DNA from: Streptomyces sp. CA-278952
GTDB taxonomy: Bacteria; Actinomycetota; Actinomycetes; Streptomycetales; Streptomycetaceae
Length of the DNA stretch: 64,000 nt
Reading direction: 5' to 3'
Assembly: GCF_028747205.1 (NCBI RefSeq)
Contig: NZ_CP112880.1
Location: forward strand, 3,100,001 to 3,164,000
Positions 53,623 through 63,305 of the stretch are shown here, piece after piece (position 1 is the stretch's first letter; every line of letters begins with the position of its first letter). Under the pieces are notes generated by a model that did not search any database, was not told the DNA's origin, and saw only the letters and a list, made by a program, of their open reading frames with translations. A program made the position numbers and the translations under genes.

Positions 53623-54506
53623 GTGATGTCCTTGGCCGTGAAGCGCGCCCAGGCCGCCGAGCCGAACACCGCGACGTACAGCCCCTGCAGTTGGAAGTTC
53701 TTGATCAGGTCGTCCCAGTGGACGGGTTCGCGCAGGACGTCCGCGAAGGACATCCAGTAGTGCGCGAACAGATACGGGTGCACGCCGCTCAGCTGCGGAA
53801 TGCTGTCCACGATCTGCACCGTGATCAGCAGTCCGACCGTGGCCGCCATCGCCCCGATCCCGCTGCCGGTCAGCGTCGAGACGAACAGCCCGAGCGCGGC
53901 GAACCCGGTCAGGGAGACCGCGACGACCAGCGCCGTCAGTGCCGCCCTTACCAGCCCCTCGCCGAAGCTGATGCGGGTCCCGGAGATCGTGGTGACCTCG
54001 CCCACCGGGAACAGCAGCGCACCCACCGCCAGCGCCGACGCCGCCACGACCAGGGTCGCGACCAGGCAGAAGGTGAGGACGGAGGCGTACTTCACCAGCA
54101 GCAGCCGGGTCCGGCCGGCCGGGGCGACCAGCAGGTAGCGCAGGGTGCCGCTGCTCGCCTCGCCCGCGATCGCGTCGCCCGCGACGACGCCGACGGCCAT
54201 CGGCAGGAAGACCGGCAGGGTCGCGGCCAGGGCGGCGAAGACGAGGAACAGGCCGTTGTTGGTGACCTGGGCGAGGAACGCCGGCCCCGCCCCGCCGTCG
54301 GGGCCGCCCGCCCCACCGCCGCCGCCCGTCTCGATCCGGACCGCGATCCCGATGAGTACGGGCACGGCGGCGAGCACGCCGAGCAGGGCGAAGGTCCGGT
54401 GGCGGCGGAGCAGCGTGGTGATCTCGGACCGGAGGATGCCCAGGGTCCACAGCGGGTTGCGGGGGCCCGCGCTCCCCGCAGGTGTGACCTTCTCAGTCTG
54501 CGACAT
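53616..54506 (-). CDS. ABC transporter permease (ABC-2 type)
   Basis: The 296-residue membrane protein has six helices and the ABC-2 layout: an N-terminal amphipathic RSEITTLLRRHRTFALLG, a large extracytoplasmic loop rich in Gly, then AGDAIAGEASSGTLRYLLVAPAGRTRLLLVKY. The latter is the family's coupling segment. It pairs with the ATPase just upstream, whose 3' end overlaps its start by 14 bases. The two probably export a lipid, peptide or drug; the substrate is unknown. Confidence 0.9.
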   Translation of the reverse strand: MSQTEKVTPAGSAGPRNPLWTLGILRSEITTLLRRHRTFALLGVLAAVPVLIGIAVRIETGGGGGAGGPDGGAGPAFLAQVTNNGLFLVFAALAATLPVFLPMAVGVVAGDAIAGEASSGTLRYLLVAPAGRTRLLLVKYASVLTFCLVATLVVAASALAVGALLFPVGEVTTISGTRISFGEGLVRAALTALVVAVSLTGFAALGLFVSTLTGSGIGAMAATVGLLITVQIVDSIPQLSGVHPYLFAHYWMSFADVLREPVHWDDLIKNFQLQGLYVAVFGSAAWARFTAKDITA

Positions 54507-55593
54507 CGAATCCCTCTCCCGTGAGTGCGACGAAGGCGTCTTCCAGCGAGCCCCGCTCGACGCCGAAGAAGCGCACCCGCACCCCGCCGGACACCAGCGC
54601 CGCGTTGAGGTCGGCGAGGTCCACGGCGGCAGGCGGGGCGTCGGCGGTCAGCCGGTCGCCGTCGGCGCTCAGGCCGGTGAGTCCGTGCTCCTCGAGAATG
54701 CGGGCCGCGCCCCCGGGGTCGGGGGTGGTGACGGCGAGCCGGCCCCGGGCGCCCGCGGCGAGGTCGGCGACCGTGCCCTGGACGATCAGGCGGCCCCGGG
54801 CCATCACCGCGGCGTGCGTGCAGACCTGCTCGATCTCGTCCAGCAGGTGGGAGGAGAGGAACACCGTGGTGCCCTCGGCGGCCAGCTCCCGGACCAGGGC
54901 ACGGATCTCGCGCATGCCCTGCGGGTCGAGGCCGTTGGTCGGCTCGTCCAGGACCAGCAGCCGGCGCGGCCGGAGCAGGGCGGCGGCGAGCCCGAGGCGC
55001 TGCTTCATGCCGAGGGAGTACGCCTTGGCCTTCTTCCCGGAGGCGGCGGCGAGCCCGACCCGCTCCAGGGCCTCGTCGACGCGGGCCCGGCGAGTACGCG
55101 GGTCGGCGGTGGGGTCGGCCCGGTCGTAGCACAGCAGGTTCTCCCGGCCGTTCAGGAAGCCGTACAGCGCGGGCCCCTCGATCAGCGCGCCGACCTGCGG
55201 CAGCACCGTGCGAACGGCCCCCGGCATCGGGCGGCCGAGCACCTCCGCGGTGCCGGACGTCGGGGTGATGAGGCCCATCAGCATGCGGATCGTGGTGGTC
55301 TTCCCGGAGCCGTTGGGGCCGAGGAAGCCGAAGACGCTGCCGCCGGGCACGCTCAGGTCGAGGCCGTCCACGGCGAGCTGGCCGCCCCGGTAGCGCTTGG
55401 TCAGACCACGGGTGCGAATGACCGGACCGGCCTCCTCCGCACCCGCCGCACCCGCCGTACCCGCAGCGCCGGTGCTCGCCGCGTCCGACGCACGCACCGC
55501 ACCCGCCGTGCCCGCACCGCCCGACGCGGCTCGCGCGCCCGCCTCGGCAGACCCGGCCGATCCGGTCGCCCCGGCCGTTCCCGTCGTCGTCAT
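54493..55593 (-). CDS. ABC transporter ATP-binding protein
   Basis: The protein has 366 residues. After an Ala/Gly/Thr-rich N-terminal extension of about 55 residues comes a complete ATPase: Walker A GPNGSGKTTT, Q-loop LPQVGAL, signature YSLGMKQRLGLA, Walker B LLVLDEPTNGLDP and H-loop SSHLLDE. A C-terminal domain of about 80 residues is typical of the DRA/CcmA exporter subfamily. Its product and the permease form an exporter. The first 55 residues are repetitive (GTAG, AGA, AAS) and a start nearer the ATPase is possible. Confidence 0.92.
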   Translation of the reverse strand: MTTTGTAGATGSAGSAEAGARAASGGAGTAGAVRASDAASTGAAGTAGAAGAEEAGPVIRTRGLTKRYRGGQLAVDGLDLSVPGGSVFGFLGPNGSGKTTTIRMLMGLITPTSGTAEVLGRPMPGAVRTVLPQVGALIEGPALYGFLNGRENLLCYDRADPTADPRTRRARVDEALERVGLAAASGKKAKAYSLGMKQRLGLAAALLRPRRLLVLDEPTNGLDPQGMREIRALVRELAAEGTTVFLSSHLLDEIEQVCTHAAVMARGRLIVQGTVADLAAGARGRLAVTTPDPGGAARILEEHGLTGLSADGDRLTADAPPAAVDLADLNAALVSGGVRVRFFGVERGSLEDAFVALTGEGFDVAD

Positions 55594-55724
55594 CCCGGTC
55601 GCACCTCTCCCGTCCCGTCCGCACGGCTGGCAGCGCCCCTGCGGCACTGCCGCCCCGCCGCACGGTGCGCGACGGGGCGGGGTGCCCGGCGCCGGTCGTC
55701 CGGCAGGACGGGCGCCGGGGTGTC

Positions 55725-56969
55725 CTACTTGGCGGCGTCGGCGGCGCGGACCAGCGCGTCCTTCGTCACCGCTCCGACGTACACCCTGCCGTCGTCCGTC
55801 AGCAGGGCGTTGACCAGGCGCGTCTTGAAGACCGTGCCCGAACCGAACTTTCCGGTGACCTTGTCGCCGAGCGCGTCGAGGAAGCCCTGCGCCTCGGCCG
55901 GGACGTCGCCCGAGCCGGCCGTGGGGAGCCCCGTGCCGCCGGGGGTCCTGATCTCGGCGATCGAGGTCCAGCCCTTGCCGATGACGTTGAGGCCCTCGAA
56001 GCCGTCCAGCTCGGCCAGTTGCCCGGGGAGGGCCTGCTGCGCCGCGCCGTGCTCGTCCTTGCCGGTCTCCAGCTCGTCGGCCTCGGTCACCTCGGCCCCC
56101 TTGGGCGGGGTGAAGTCGAACGTGGACGCGGCGGGCCTGGAGAAGTCGACCTTGGTGAACCCGGCGTCGACCACGGCCTTGCCGCCGCTCGCCGCCGACA
56201 GGGTGAACTTCAGCGGTACGCCGTTCTCGGCGTCCACGGCGATACGGACCGAGCCGATCGTCGAACCGGACTGCTTCGGCTTGATCAGCAGCTGGTACGC
56301 GTCCCGCCCGGCGACCTGCGCCGTGCCGTCCACGGTGACCGAGGTGGTGTCCCCGGCCGCCGCGAGCGCCTGCTCGGCGAAGTCCTTCGGGGTGGCCGGA
56401 GCGCCCTTGGGCGCCTTCGGGGCCTTCTCCGCGTGCTTGCTGCCGTCCCGGCCCTCGGGAGCCTCGGCGTGGTAGATCTCGTCGGACTCGCTGTCGTACG
56501 CCCAGACCTCGCCCTGGTTGTGGATGAGGCTGTACTCGGACGCGTCCCCGAGGATGGAGAGCTTCTGCCGCTCCGGACCGTCGGCGGCCACGCGCAGCGT
56601 GTGCGTGCCGGACGTCAGCTCCATGAGCTTGTCCTGCGGGTCCGCCGCGCCGCCGTCCTTGTCCCCGCCCGCGCCGCCCGGTGCGAGCGAGCCCGCGAGG
56701 CCGTCGAGGGGCAGGCCCAGGTCGGTGCTGATCTTGAACGTGCCGGAGAGCTGCTCCTCGTCGGAAGCGGCGATCTTCTCGATGAGCTGCTGTGCGGTGA
56801 TCTTCGGCAGGTCCGGGTCGCCGGTGCTGGCGAGCGCCGGGACGAGCCCGATGGTCGCGGCCGCCACCCCCGCGACCGCGACGGGGACGATGTAGCGCGC
56901 CGCCTTCCGGCGGCCCACGACAGTGCTCGTGGCCTCGCCGGTGGTCTCTGCGCTGTCGTTCGGTGCCAT
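55725..56969 (-). CDS. LolA-fold (DUF2092-type) membrane-anchored protein
   Basis: The 414-residue protein has a cytoplasmic N-terminus, a transmembrane or signal segment (about 25-47, YIVPVAVAGVAAATIGLVPALA) and a large extracytoplasmic domain. The domain is of the outer-membrane-lipoprotein-carrier type: KITAQQLIEKIAASD, GEVWAYDSESDEIYHAEAPEG and AQVAGRDAYQLLIKPKQSG. Such proteins in actinomycetes may carry lipids or act as anti-sigma-like sensors. It precedes the ABC exporter on the same strand by 131 bases, so a role in delivery of the exported lipid is plausible but unproven. Confidence 0.82.
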   Translation of the reverse strand: MAPNDSAETTGEATSTVVGRRKAARYIVPVAVAGVAAATIGLVPALASTGDPDLPKITAQQLIEKIAASDEEQLSGTFKISTDLGLPLDGLAGSLAPGGAGGDKDGGAADPQDKLMELTSGTHTLRVAADGPERQKLSILGDASEYSLIHNQGEVWAYDSESDEIYHAEAPEGRDGSKHAEKAPKAPKGAPATPKDFAEQALAAAGDTTSVTVDGTAQVAGRDAYQLLIKPKQSGSTIGSVRIAVDAENGVPLKFTLSAASGGKAVVDAGFTKVDFSRPAASTFDFTPPKGAEVTEADELETGKDEHGAAQQALPGQLAELDGFEGLNVIGKGWTSIAEIRTPGGTGLPTAGSGDVPAEAQGFLDALGDKVTGKFGSGTVFKTRLVNALLTDDGRVYVGAVTKDALVRAADAAK

Positions 56970-57148
56970 GGTGTGCCCTACCTCCGTGGTCGGCGGCTTC
57001 CGTTGTCAACCATCTGACCAAATAAGGCGGTCCGAAGCGTCAGCCCGGGGAATCAACTCCACGTACTGCTCCGGTATGACAACCGGGAGGGTCGTGTACG
57101 TCATCCAGTAGGGGTACGCCCCACCGGACGACGCGCCGTCAACGTCCC

Positions 57149-57190
57149 GCGCACCACGGCGAGGACCTCGCGCACCACGGCCAGGACCCG
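57149..57190. repeat. 21-bp tandem duplication beyond the polyprenyl synthase gene
   Basis: GCGCACCACGGCGAGGACCTC and GCGCACCACGGCCAGGACCCG follow each other directly, 27 bases past the stop of the polyprenyl synthase. Confidence 0.85.
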
Positions 57191-57216
57191 GCGCAGGCCG
57201 CCGCGGGCAGGCTCTC

Positions 57217-58227
57217 TCAGCCCGCGCGGTGCACCACCGCGTCGCACAGCTCTTCCAGCGCGGACTTCGCGTACCCCTCGGGCAGCGGTGCGAGCGTGGC
57301 GCGCGCCGCCTGGGCGTAGCGCACGGCGTCCTGGCGGGCCTGCTCCAGCGCCGGATGGACGCGCAGCCGGCGCAGCACCTCGTCCAGGGCGGCGTCGTCG
57401 CCGAGGTCGCCGTCGAGCAGCTCGACGAGCTCCAGGTCGTCGGGCTCGCCGTCGGCCGCCGCCTGGGCGCGCAGCCGCAGGACGGGGAGCGTCGGGATGC
57501 CCTCGCGCAGGTCGGTGCCGGGGGTCTTGCCGGACTCGTGGGAGTCGGAGGCGATGTCGAGGACGTCGTCGGCGAGCTGGAAGGCGATGCCGAGCCGCTC
57601 CCCGTACTGGGTGAGGACGTCCACGGTCCGCTCGTCGGCGCCGGACATCATCGCGCCGAAGCGGCCGGACACGGCGACCAGCGAGCCGGACTTGCCGCTG
57701 AGGACGTCCAGGTAGTGGTCGACCGGGTCGCGGCCGTCGCGCGGGCCCGCGGTCTCCAGGATCTGGCCGGTGACGAGCCGCTCGAAGGCCTCCGCCTGGA
57801 TGCGGACGGCCTCGGGGCCGAGGTCGGCCAGGATGTGGGAGGCGCGGGCGAAGAGGAAGTCGCCCGTGAGGACGGCGACGGAGTTGCCCCAGCGGGTGTT
57901 GGCGCTGGGCACCCCGCGCCGCACGTCGGCCTCGTCCATCACGTCGTCGTGGTACAGCGTGGCCAGGTGGGTCAGTTCGACGATGACGGCGGCGGGGACG
58001 ACTCCCGGCGCGCCGGGATCGCCGAACTGTGACGCGAGCATGACCAGCAGCGGGCGGAACCGCTTGCCCCCCGCGCGCAGGAGGTGCTGGGCGGCATCCG
58101 TGATGAAGGGCACGTCGCTCTTGGTGGCTTCGAGCAGCCCCGCCTCGACAGCGGCCAGGCCCGACTGGACATCGGCCTCAAGAGCCTGGTCCCGCACGTG
58201 CAGTCCGAACGGCCCGACGACGGTCAC
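57217..58227 (-). CDS. Polyprenyl diphosphate synthase
   Basis: This all-trans prenyl chain-elongating enzyme makes the side chain of menaquinone in Streptomyces, or a related long polyprenyl diphosphate. The 336-residue protein has the first Asp-rich motif LYHDDVMDEADVRRG (Asp94, Asp95, Asp98) and the second QLADDVLD (Asp220, Asp221, Asp224). GGKRFRPLL lies upstream. Small residues near the first motif suit a long product, but the exact length cannot be told. AGGAG lies eight bases before the GTG. It is divergent from the POT transporter. Confidence 0.92.
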   Translation of the reverse strand: MTVVGPFGLHVRDQALEADVQSGLAAVEAGLLEATKSDVPFITDAAQHLLRAGGKRFRPLLVMLASQFGDPGAPGVVPAAVIVELTHLATLYHDDVMDEADVRRGVPSANTRWGNSVAVLTGDFLFARASHILADLGPEAVRIQAEAFERLVTGQILETAGPRDGRDPVDHYLDVLSGKSGSLVAVSGRFGAMMSGADERTVDVLTQYGERLGIAFQLADDVLDIASDSHESGKTPGTDLREGIPTLPVLRLRAQAAADGEPDDLELVELLDGDLGDDAALDEVLRRLRVHPALEQARQDAVRYAQAARATLAPLPEGYAKSALEELCDAVVHRAG

Positions 58228-58386
58228 GAGGGCATCTCCTGTCTGCTGACGATCACACGCAATGTCGATGTGTCGCTGTCTCCCTTAGCAACTTCAGCGT
58301 ATCCGGTCCGCTATGGATCACCGTGGGCGGCTTCCCATGACCGCCGGTATGTTCGGGATCAGCTCATACGATCAGGAGTCCCCGTT

Positions 58387-59874
58387 TTGTCGCACAGCAC
58401 CGCCGGCACCGAGCCGACCAAGCCCCCTCCCGAGGACGACCACGCCTTCTTCGGGCACCCCCGGGGACTGATGACCCTGTCCGGCCTGGAGGTCTGGGAG
58501 CGGTTCTCGTTCTTGGGCATGCAGGCCATCCTGGTGCTGTTCTTCGCCGACACAGTGGCGAACGGCGGCATGGACATGGACCCCGGAACCGCCGCCTCCG
58601 TCTCCGCCGCCTACGGGACACTGGTCTATCTGGTCTCCGTGGCGGGCGGCTGGCTGGCCGACCGGATCCTCGGCTCGTACCGGGCCGTGCTGTACGGCGG
58701 CATCCTCATCGCGTGCGGCCACTACAGCATGGCCGTTCCCACCGACGCCATGACCTGGGTGGGCCTCGGTCTGATCAGCGCCGGAACGGGCCTGCTCAAG
58801 CCCAACGTGGCCTCCATGGTCGGCAAGCTCTACCGCACCGACGACGAGCGGCGCGACGCCGGCTTCGCCCTCTACTACATGGGCATCAACATCGGCGCGT
58901 TCGCCGGACCGCTGATCACCGGCTGGCTCGGCGACCACGTCAGCTGGCACTGGGGCTTCTCGGCCGCCGCGGTCGGCATGACCCTCGGTCTGATCCAGTA
59001 CGTGGCGGGCCGCCGTCACCTGGCCGGGCGTAAGCACGCCGCCGAGTTCGCGCTGGCCCCCGACGCGATGCGCCGCGCGGTGCGGCTGATCATCGGCGGG
59101 GCCGTCGCGGTCGCCGCGGTGGCCCTGGCGGGCTGGCTGACGATGGACCGGTTCGTCGACGTCCTCACCGTCATCTCGGTGATCGCGCCGATCGTCTACT
59201 TCGTGGTGATGTTCCGCTCCCCCCGGGTCACCGCCGAGGAACGCGGCAGGCTCCGCCCGTACATCGTCCTCTTCCTCGGATCCGTCGTCTTCAACTTCAT
59301 CCTCTTCCAGGCGTACTCCACGATGATGCTGCTCGCGTCGACGAACGCCCGGACCGAGATCCTCGGCTTCACCTTCCCGGCCAGCTGGTACGCCTCCGCG
59401 CTCGGCGCCTTCGAGGTCGCGCTCGCCCCGGTCGTCGCCGCGGTCTGGGCGAAGATGGGCCCCCGCCAGCCGCACGCCTCCAACAAGATCGCCTTCGGGG
59501 TGATCCTCGGCGGGCTCTCCTTCCTGCTGATGGTCCTGCCGACCTCCGGCCACGCCGACGACACGTACCGCATGGCGGCCTGGTGGATCGTCGGCTCGTA
59601 CCTGCTGCTCGGGCTCGGCGACATCCTGCTGGAGACGTCCGGAATGTCCGCCACCAGCAAGCTCGCCCCGAAAGCGTTCGCCAGCCAGACGATGGCCCTG
59701 TGGTTCCTCTCGCTCGCCCTGGCCAACGGCATCCAGGCCCAGATCGTGAAGCTGTACGGCGAGGTCTCCAACCCCGCCTACTTCGGCGTCAACGGCGCGA
59801 TCGCCGTGGCGGCGGGCGTGGCGATGATCGCCGCCGCGCCATGGCTGAAACGCACCATGCACCCCGTCCACTGA
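58387..59874 (+). CDS. POT/PTR-family proton-dependent oligopeptide transporter
   Basis: The 495-residue protein has 12-14 transmembrane helices. Family marks are FFGHPRGLMTLSGLEVWERFSFLGM, which contains the ExxERF proton-coupling motif, and GGWLADRILGSYRAVLYGG. TGLLKPNVASMVGKLY and FALYYMGINIGAFAGPLITGWLG follow. It imports di- and tripeptides. A TTG start at 58387 is preferred because AGGAG lies seven bases upstream. The next gene, a peptidase/esterase of family S15, follows by 44 bases, and the two may handle peptides together. Confidence 0.9.
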   Translation: MSHSTAGTEPTKPPPEDDHAFFGHPRGLMTLSGLEVWERFSFLGMQAILVLFFADTVANGGMDMDPGTAASVSAAYGTLVYLVSVAGGWLADRILGSYRAVLYGGILIACGHYSMAVPTDAMTWVGLGLISAGTGLLKPNVASMVGKLYRTDDERRDAGFALYYMGINIGAFAGPLITGWLGDHVSWHWGFSAAAVGMTLGLIQYVAGRRHLAGRKHAAEFALAPDAMRRAVRLIIGGAVAVAAVALAGWLTMDRFVDVLTVISVIAPIVYFVVMFRSPRVTAEERGRLRPYIVLFLGSVVFNFILFQAYSTMMLLASTNARTEILGFTFPASWYASALGAFEVALAPVVAAVWAKMGPRQPHASNKIAFGVILGGLSFLLMVLPTSGHADDTYRMAAWWIVGSYLLLGLGDILLETSGMSATSKLAPKAFASQTMALWFLSLALANGIQAQIVKLYGEVSNPAYFGVNGAIAVAAGVAMIAAAPWLKRTMHPVH

Positions 59875-59918
59875 GCGCGCCTCCGCACCCCGTCGTCGTC
59901 CATCGAGGTGACCCACCC

Positions 59919-61913
59919 ATGAACATCACGACCGAGTTCCCGTACGAGACCACCCGCGAGGACGTGTACATCCCGCTCCCCGACGGCACCCGGCTCTACG
60001 CCCGGATCTGGCGGCCGCTGACCGACGAACCGGTCCCGGCCCTGCTGGAGTACCTGCCCTACCGGCTCAGCGACTGGACCGCGCCCCGCGACTGGCAGCG
60101 CCACCCCTGGTACGCGGGCCACGGCTACGCCTCCCTCCGGGTCGACGTCCGCGGCCACGGCAACAGCGAGGGGCTGCCGGGCGACGAGTACGACGCGCGG
60201 GAGCTGGAGGACGGGGTCGCCGTCATCCACTGGCTGGCCCAGCAGGAGTGGTGCTCCGGCCGGGTCGGGATGTTCGGCATCTCCTGGGGCGGCTTCAACT
60301 CGCTCCAGATCGCCGCGCTCGCCCCCGAGCCGCTGAAGGCGATCGTCACGGTCTGCTCGGCCGACGACCGCTACGACAACGACGTCCACTACATGGGCGG
60401 CTCCGTCCTCGCCGTGGACATGCACGCCTGGGCCGCCACCATGCTCGCCTTCGTCTGCCGCCCGCCGGACCCGGCGCAGGTCGGCGACGAGTGGAAGGAG
60501 ATGTGGCTGAAGCGGCTGGAGGCCGTCGACCCCTTCATCCACACCTGGCTGGCCCACCAGAGCCGCGACGACTACTGGAAGCACGGCAGCGTCTGCGAGG
60601 ACTACGGCGCGATCAAGGCGAAGGTCCTCGCGGTCGGCGGCTGGCACGACCCGTACCGGGACACCGTGCTGCGGCTCGTGGAGCACCTGGACCCGGAGCA
60701 GGTGCGCGGGCTGATCGGACCCTGGTCGCACCAGTACCCCGACCGGGGGCTGCCGCCGGGGCCTGCGATCGGTTTCCTCCAGGAGACGCTGCGCTGGTGG
60801 GACCAGCACCTGAAGGGCCAGGAGACGGGTGTGATGCGGGAGCCGCTGCTGCGGTCCTGGATCAGCGGCTCGCACCCGCCCGCCACGGTGTACGAGACGC
60901 TGCCGGGCCGCTGGGTCGGGGACGCGAGCTGGCCCTCGGAGAACGTCTCCCCGGTGGCGTACGCCCTCCAGGGCGGCGAGCGGATCGTCGCCTCGCCGCA
61001 GCAGACCGGCGTGGACGCGGGCCGCTTCTTCCCGTTCGGCAACGACGCGGACCTGCCGCCGGACCAGCGGGACGAGGACGCGAAGTCGGTGTCCTTCGAA
61101 TTCCCCGTCGAGGACGCGCCGATCGAGATCCTCGGCCGCCCCCGGGTGAAGCTCCGCGTCCGGATGGACGTCCCGCGCGGCCAGGCCATCGCCCGGCTCT
61201 GCGACGTCGCCCCCGACGGATCCTCCACCCTGGTCACCCGGGGCGTGCTCAACCTCGCGGCCCGGCACGGCCGCGACCGCGCCGACGACTGGCCCCCCGG
61301 CGAGACCGAGGACGTGGTCTTCGACCTCAACGGCATCGGGCACACCTTCCCGCCCGGCCACCGCATCCGGCTCGCCGTCTCCTCCTCCTACTGGCCCTGG
61401 ATCTGGCCGCAGGCCGGCTCGGCGGGCTTCACCCTGGACGCGGACGGCAGCTTCGTCGAGCTCCCGGTCCGCCGCCACACCGAGGACCCGGCGATCACCT
61501 TCGGGGAGCCCGAGCAGTCCGAACCGCTCGGCGTGGTCTACCCGGTCACCCTGGAGGAGCCCCGCCCCGAACGCCTCGTCGTCCGCGATGTCGCCAAGGG
61601 CGAATGGCGCATGGAGGTCGACCCCCGCTACGGCGGTACGCGGGTCTACCCCGACGGCCTCGAATTCACCGAGGACGCCCTGGAGACGTACACGATCCAG
61701 CAGGACGACCCGCTCTCCGCGCGGACCCGGTCCGACTGGCGGATCCGGCTGCACCGCCCGGAGATGGCGTGGGACGTGGAGATCGAGACCCGCTCCGAGA
61801 TCGCCGCCGACGACCAGGACTTCATCACCTCCAACGAGGTGATCTGCAAGGACGGCGGGGAGGTCGTCTTCCACCGCACCTGGGAGAAGCGCATCCCGCG
61901 CACGGCGGGCTGA
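59919..61913 (+). CDS. S15-family CocE/NonD hydrolase (X-Pro dipeptidyl-peptidase-like)
   Basis: The protein has 664 residues. An alpha/beta-hydrolase domain starts near residue 14, with VRGHGNSEG, the nucleophile Ser122 in GMFGISWGGF, Asp near GGWHDPYR and His in GPWSHQYPD. The C-terminal jelly-roll domain follows (about 400-560). About 90 extra residues end the protein, so it is a little longer than classical CocE. Members cleave acyl esters or X-Pro peptides, and which applies is unclear. No signal peptide is seen, so it is cytoplasmic. A 17-base-pair terminator follows. Confidence 0.9.
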   Translation: MNITTEFPYETTREDVYIPLPDGTRLYARIWRPLTDEPVPALLEYLPYRLSDWTAPRDWQRHPWYAGHGYASLRVDVRGHGNSEGLPGDEYDARELEDGVAVIHWLAQQEWCSGRVGMFGISWGGFNSLQIAALAPEPLKAIVTVCSADDRYDNDVHYMGGSVLAVDMHAWAATMLAFVCRPPDPAQVGDEWKEMWLKRLEAVDPFIHTWLAHQSRDDYWKHGSVCEDYGAIKAKVLAVGGWHDPYRDTVLRLVEHLDPEQVRGLIGPWSHQYPDRGLPPGPAIGFLQETLRWWDQHLKGQETGVMREPLLRSWISGSHPPATVYETLPGRWVGDASWPSENVSPVAYALQGGERIVASPQQTGVDAGRFFPFGNDADLPPDQRDEDAKSVSFEFPVEDAPIEILGRPRVKLRVRMDVPRGQAIARLCDVAPDGSSTLVTRGVLNLAARHGRDRADDWPPGETEDVVFDLNGIGHTFPPGHRIRLAVSSSYWPWIWPQAGSAGFTLDADGSFVELPVRRHTEDPAITFGEPEQSEPLGVVYPVTLEEPRPERLVVRDVAKGEWRMEVDPRYGGTRVYPDGLEFTEDALETYTIQQDDPLSARTRSDWRIRLHRPEMAWDVEIETRSEIAADDQDFITSNEVICKDGGEVVFHRTWEKRIPRTAG

Positions 61914-61930
61914 GCGGCGCGCGGTTTCCC

Positions 61931-61968
61931 TTCGTCGGGTCCCCCGGTTTTCCGGGGGACCCGACGAA
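61931..61968. terminator. Terminator after the S15 hydrolase gene
   Basis: TTCGTCGGGTCCCCCGG pairs perfectly over 17 bases around a TTTT loop. It is a strong and probably complete stop before fahA. Confidence 0.9.
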
Positions 61969-62075
61969 CTTTCCGGGCAATGCGCACAGTTGGGGACAGT
62001 CGGGGCACTGCCGCTGGGTAGGAGCACCGACGTAACGTGTCCCCCAACGCGACCTGGAAAGCGAGGCAGCACCAC

Positions 62076-63305
62076 ATGCCCGAGCAGAGCAGCCCGCTCG
62101 ATCCGGCCGAGGGCGACCCCTTCGGCCCGCACAACCTTCCGTACGGTGTGTTCTCCACCCCCGACCACCCCGACGACCGCCGGGTCGGCGTCCGCATCGG
62201 CAACCACGTCCTGGACGCCGGGGCCGCCGCCCACGCGCTGGGCTCCCCCTACGCGGGGCTGCTCGCGCAGCCGAGCCTGACACCGCTGCTCGCGGCGGGC
62301 CGCACCGCCTGGCGGGACGTGCGCCGCGCGCTCACCGCCTGGCTGACGGTCCCCGCCCACCGCGCGGACATCGAGCCGCTGCTGTACCCGGTGGACGCGG
62401 TGATCCTGCACCTGCCGTACGAGGTCGCGGATTATGTCGACTTCTACGCCAGCGAGCACCACGCCACCAACGTCGGACAGATCTTCCGGCCGGACGGCGA
62501 CGCGCTCACCCCCAACTGGAAGCACCTGCCGATCGGTTACCACGGCCGCTCCGGCACCGTCGTGGTCTCCGGCACCGACGTGGTGCGCCCCAGCGGCCAG
62601 CGCAAGGCCCCCACCGACCCGGCCCCCGTCTTCGGGCCCTCGGTGAAGCTCGACATCGAGGCCGAGGTCGGCTTCGTCGTCGGCGTCCCCTCCGCGCACG
62701 GCACCCCGGTACCGCTGGCCGACTTCCGCGAGCACGTCTTCGGCCTCTCGCTCCTCAACGACTGGTCGGCCCGCGACCTCCAGGCCTGGGAGTACGTGCC
62801 GCTCGGCCCGTTCCTCGGCAAGTCCTTCGCCACCTCCGTCTCCGCCTGGGTCACCCCGCTGGAGGCCCTGGACGCCGCCCGCACGGCGCCCCCGGCCCGC
62901 GACGTCCCCCTCCTCCCCTACCTCGACGACGCGGCGGACGAGGAGCCGGGCGGCTTCGACATCCGCATCACCGTCGAGATCAACGGGCAGGTGGTCGCCG
63001 AGCCGCCGTTCGCCTCGATGTACTGGACGGCCGCCCAGCAGCTCGCCCATATGACGGTGAACGGCGCGTCGCTGCGCACCGGTGACCTGTACGGCTCCGG
63101 CACCGTCAGCGGCCCCGAGCCCGCCCAGCGCGGCTCGCTCCTGGAGCTGACCTGGAACGGCCGCGACGCGCTCGAACTCCCCGAGGGCAAGCGGACGTTC
63201 CTGGAGGACGGCGACACGGTCACGCTGACCGCCTGGGCCCCCGGCCCGCACGGCACCCGCGTGGGCCTCGGCGACGTGACCGGAAGGATCGTCACCGCGC
63301 CATGA
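62076..63305 (+). CDS. fahA: Fumarylacetoacetase
   Basis: Fumarylacetoacetase hydrolyses fumarylacetoacetate to fumarate and acetoacetate, the last step of tyrosine and homogentisate breakdown. In 409 residues it shows YVDFYASEHHATNVG, PIGYHGRSGTVVVSG and FGPSVKLDIEAEVGFVVG. These are followed by LLNDWSARDLQAWEYVPLGPFLGKSF and GSGTVSG. All the metal and catalytic regions of the eukaryotic-type enzyme are present. The homogentisate dioxygenase that normally precedes it is not in the window. It overlaps the next gene by four bases (ATGA). Confidence 0.95.
   Translation: MPEQSSPLDPAEGDPFGPHNLPYGVFSTPDHPDDRRVGVRIGNHVLDAGAAAHALGSPYAGLLAQPSLTPLLAAGRTAWRDVRRALTAWLTVPAHRADIEPLLYPVDAVILHLPYEVADYVDFYASEHHATNVGQIFRPDGDALTPNWKHLPIGYHGRSGTVVVSGTDVVRPSGQRKAPTDPAPVFGPSVKLDIEAEVGFVVGVPSAHGTPVPLADFREHVFGLSLLNDWSARDLQAWEYVPLGPFLGKSFATSVSAWVTPLEALDAARTAPPARDVPLLPYLDDAADEEPGGFDIRITVEINGQVVAEPPFASMYWTAAQQLAHMTVNGASLRTGDLYGSGTVSGPEPAQRGSLLELTWNGRDALELPEGKRTFLEDGDTVTLTAWAPGPHGTRVGLGDVTGRIVTAP

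Noticed and set aside
53353..53626. Rightward promoter (TTGACA) with a 91-codon frame
   Set aside because: The frame is Arg/Ser/Cys-rich without a ribosome-binding site and runs into the permease 3' end; no -10 box is convincing.
59778..63251. Minus-strand frame of 1157 codons
   Set aside because: It lies antisense to the S15 hydrolase and fahA, is full of Arg/Gly/Val typical of the wrong frame in GC-rich DNA, and has no recognisable domain.
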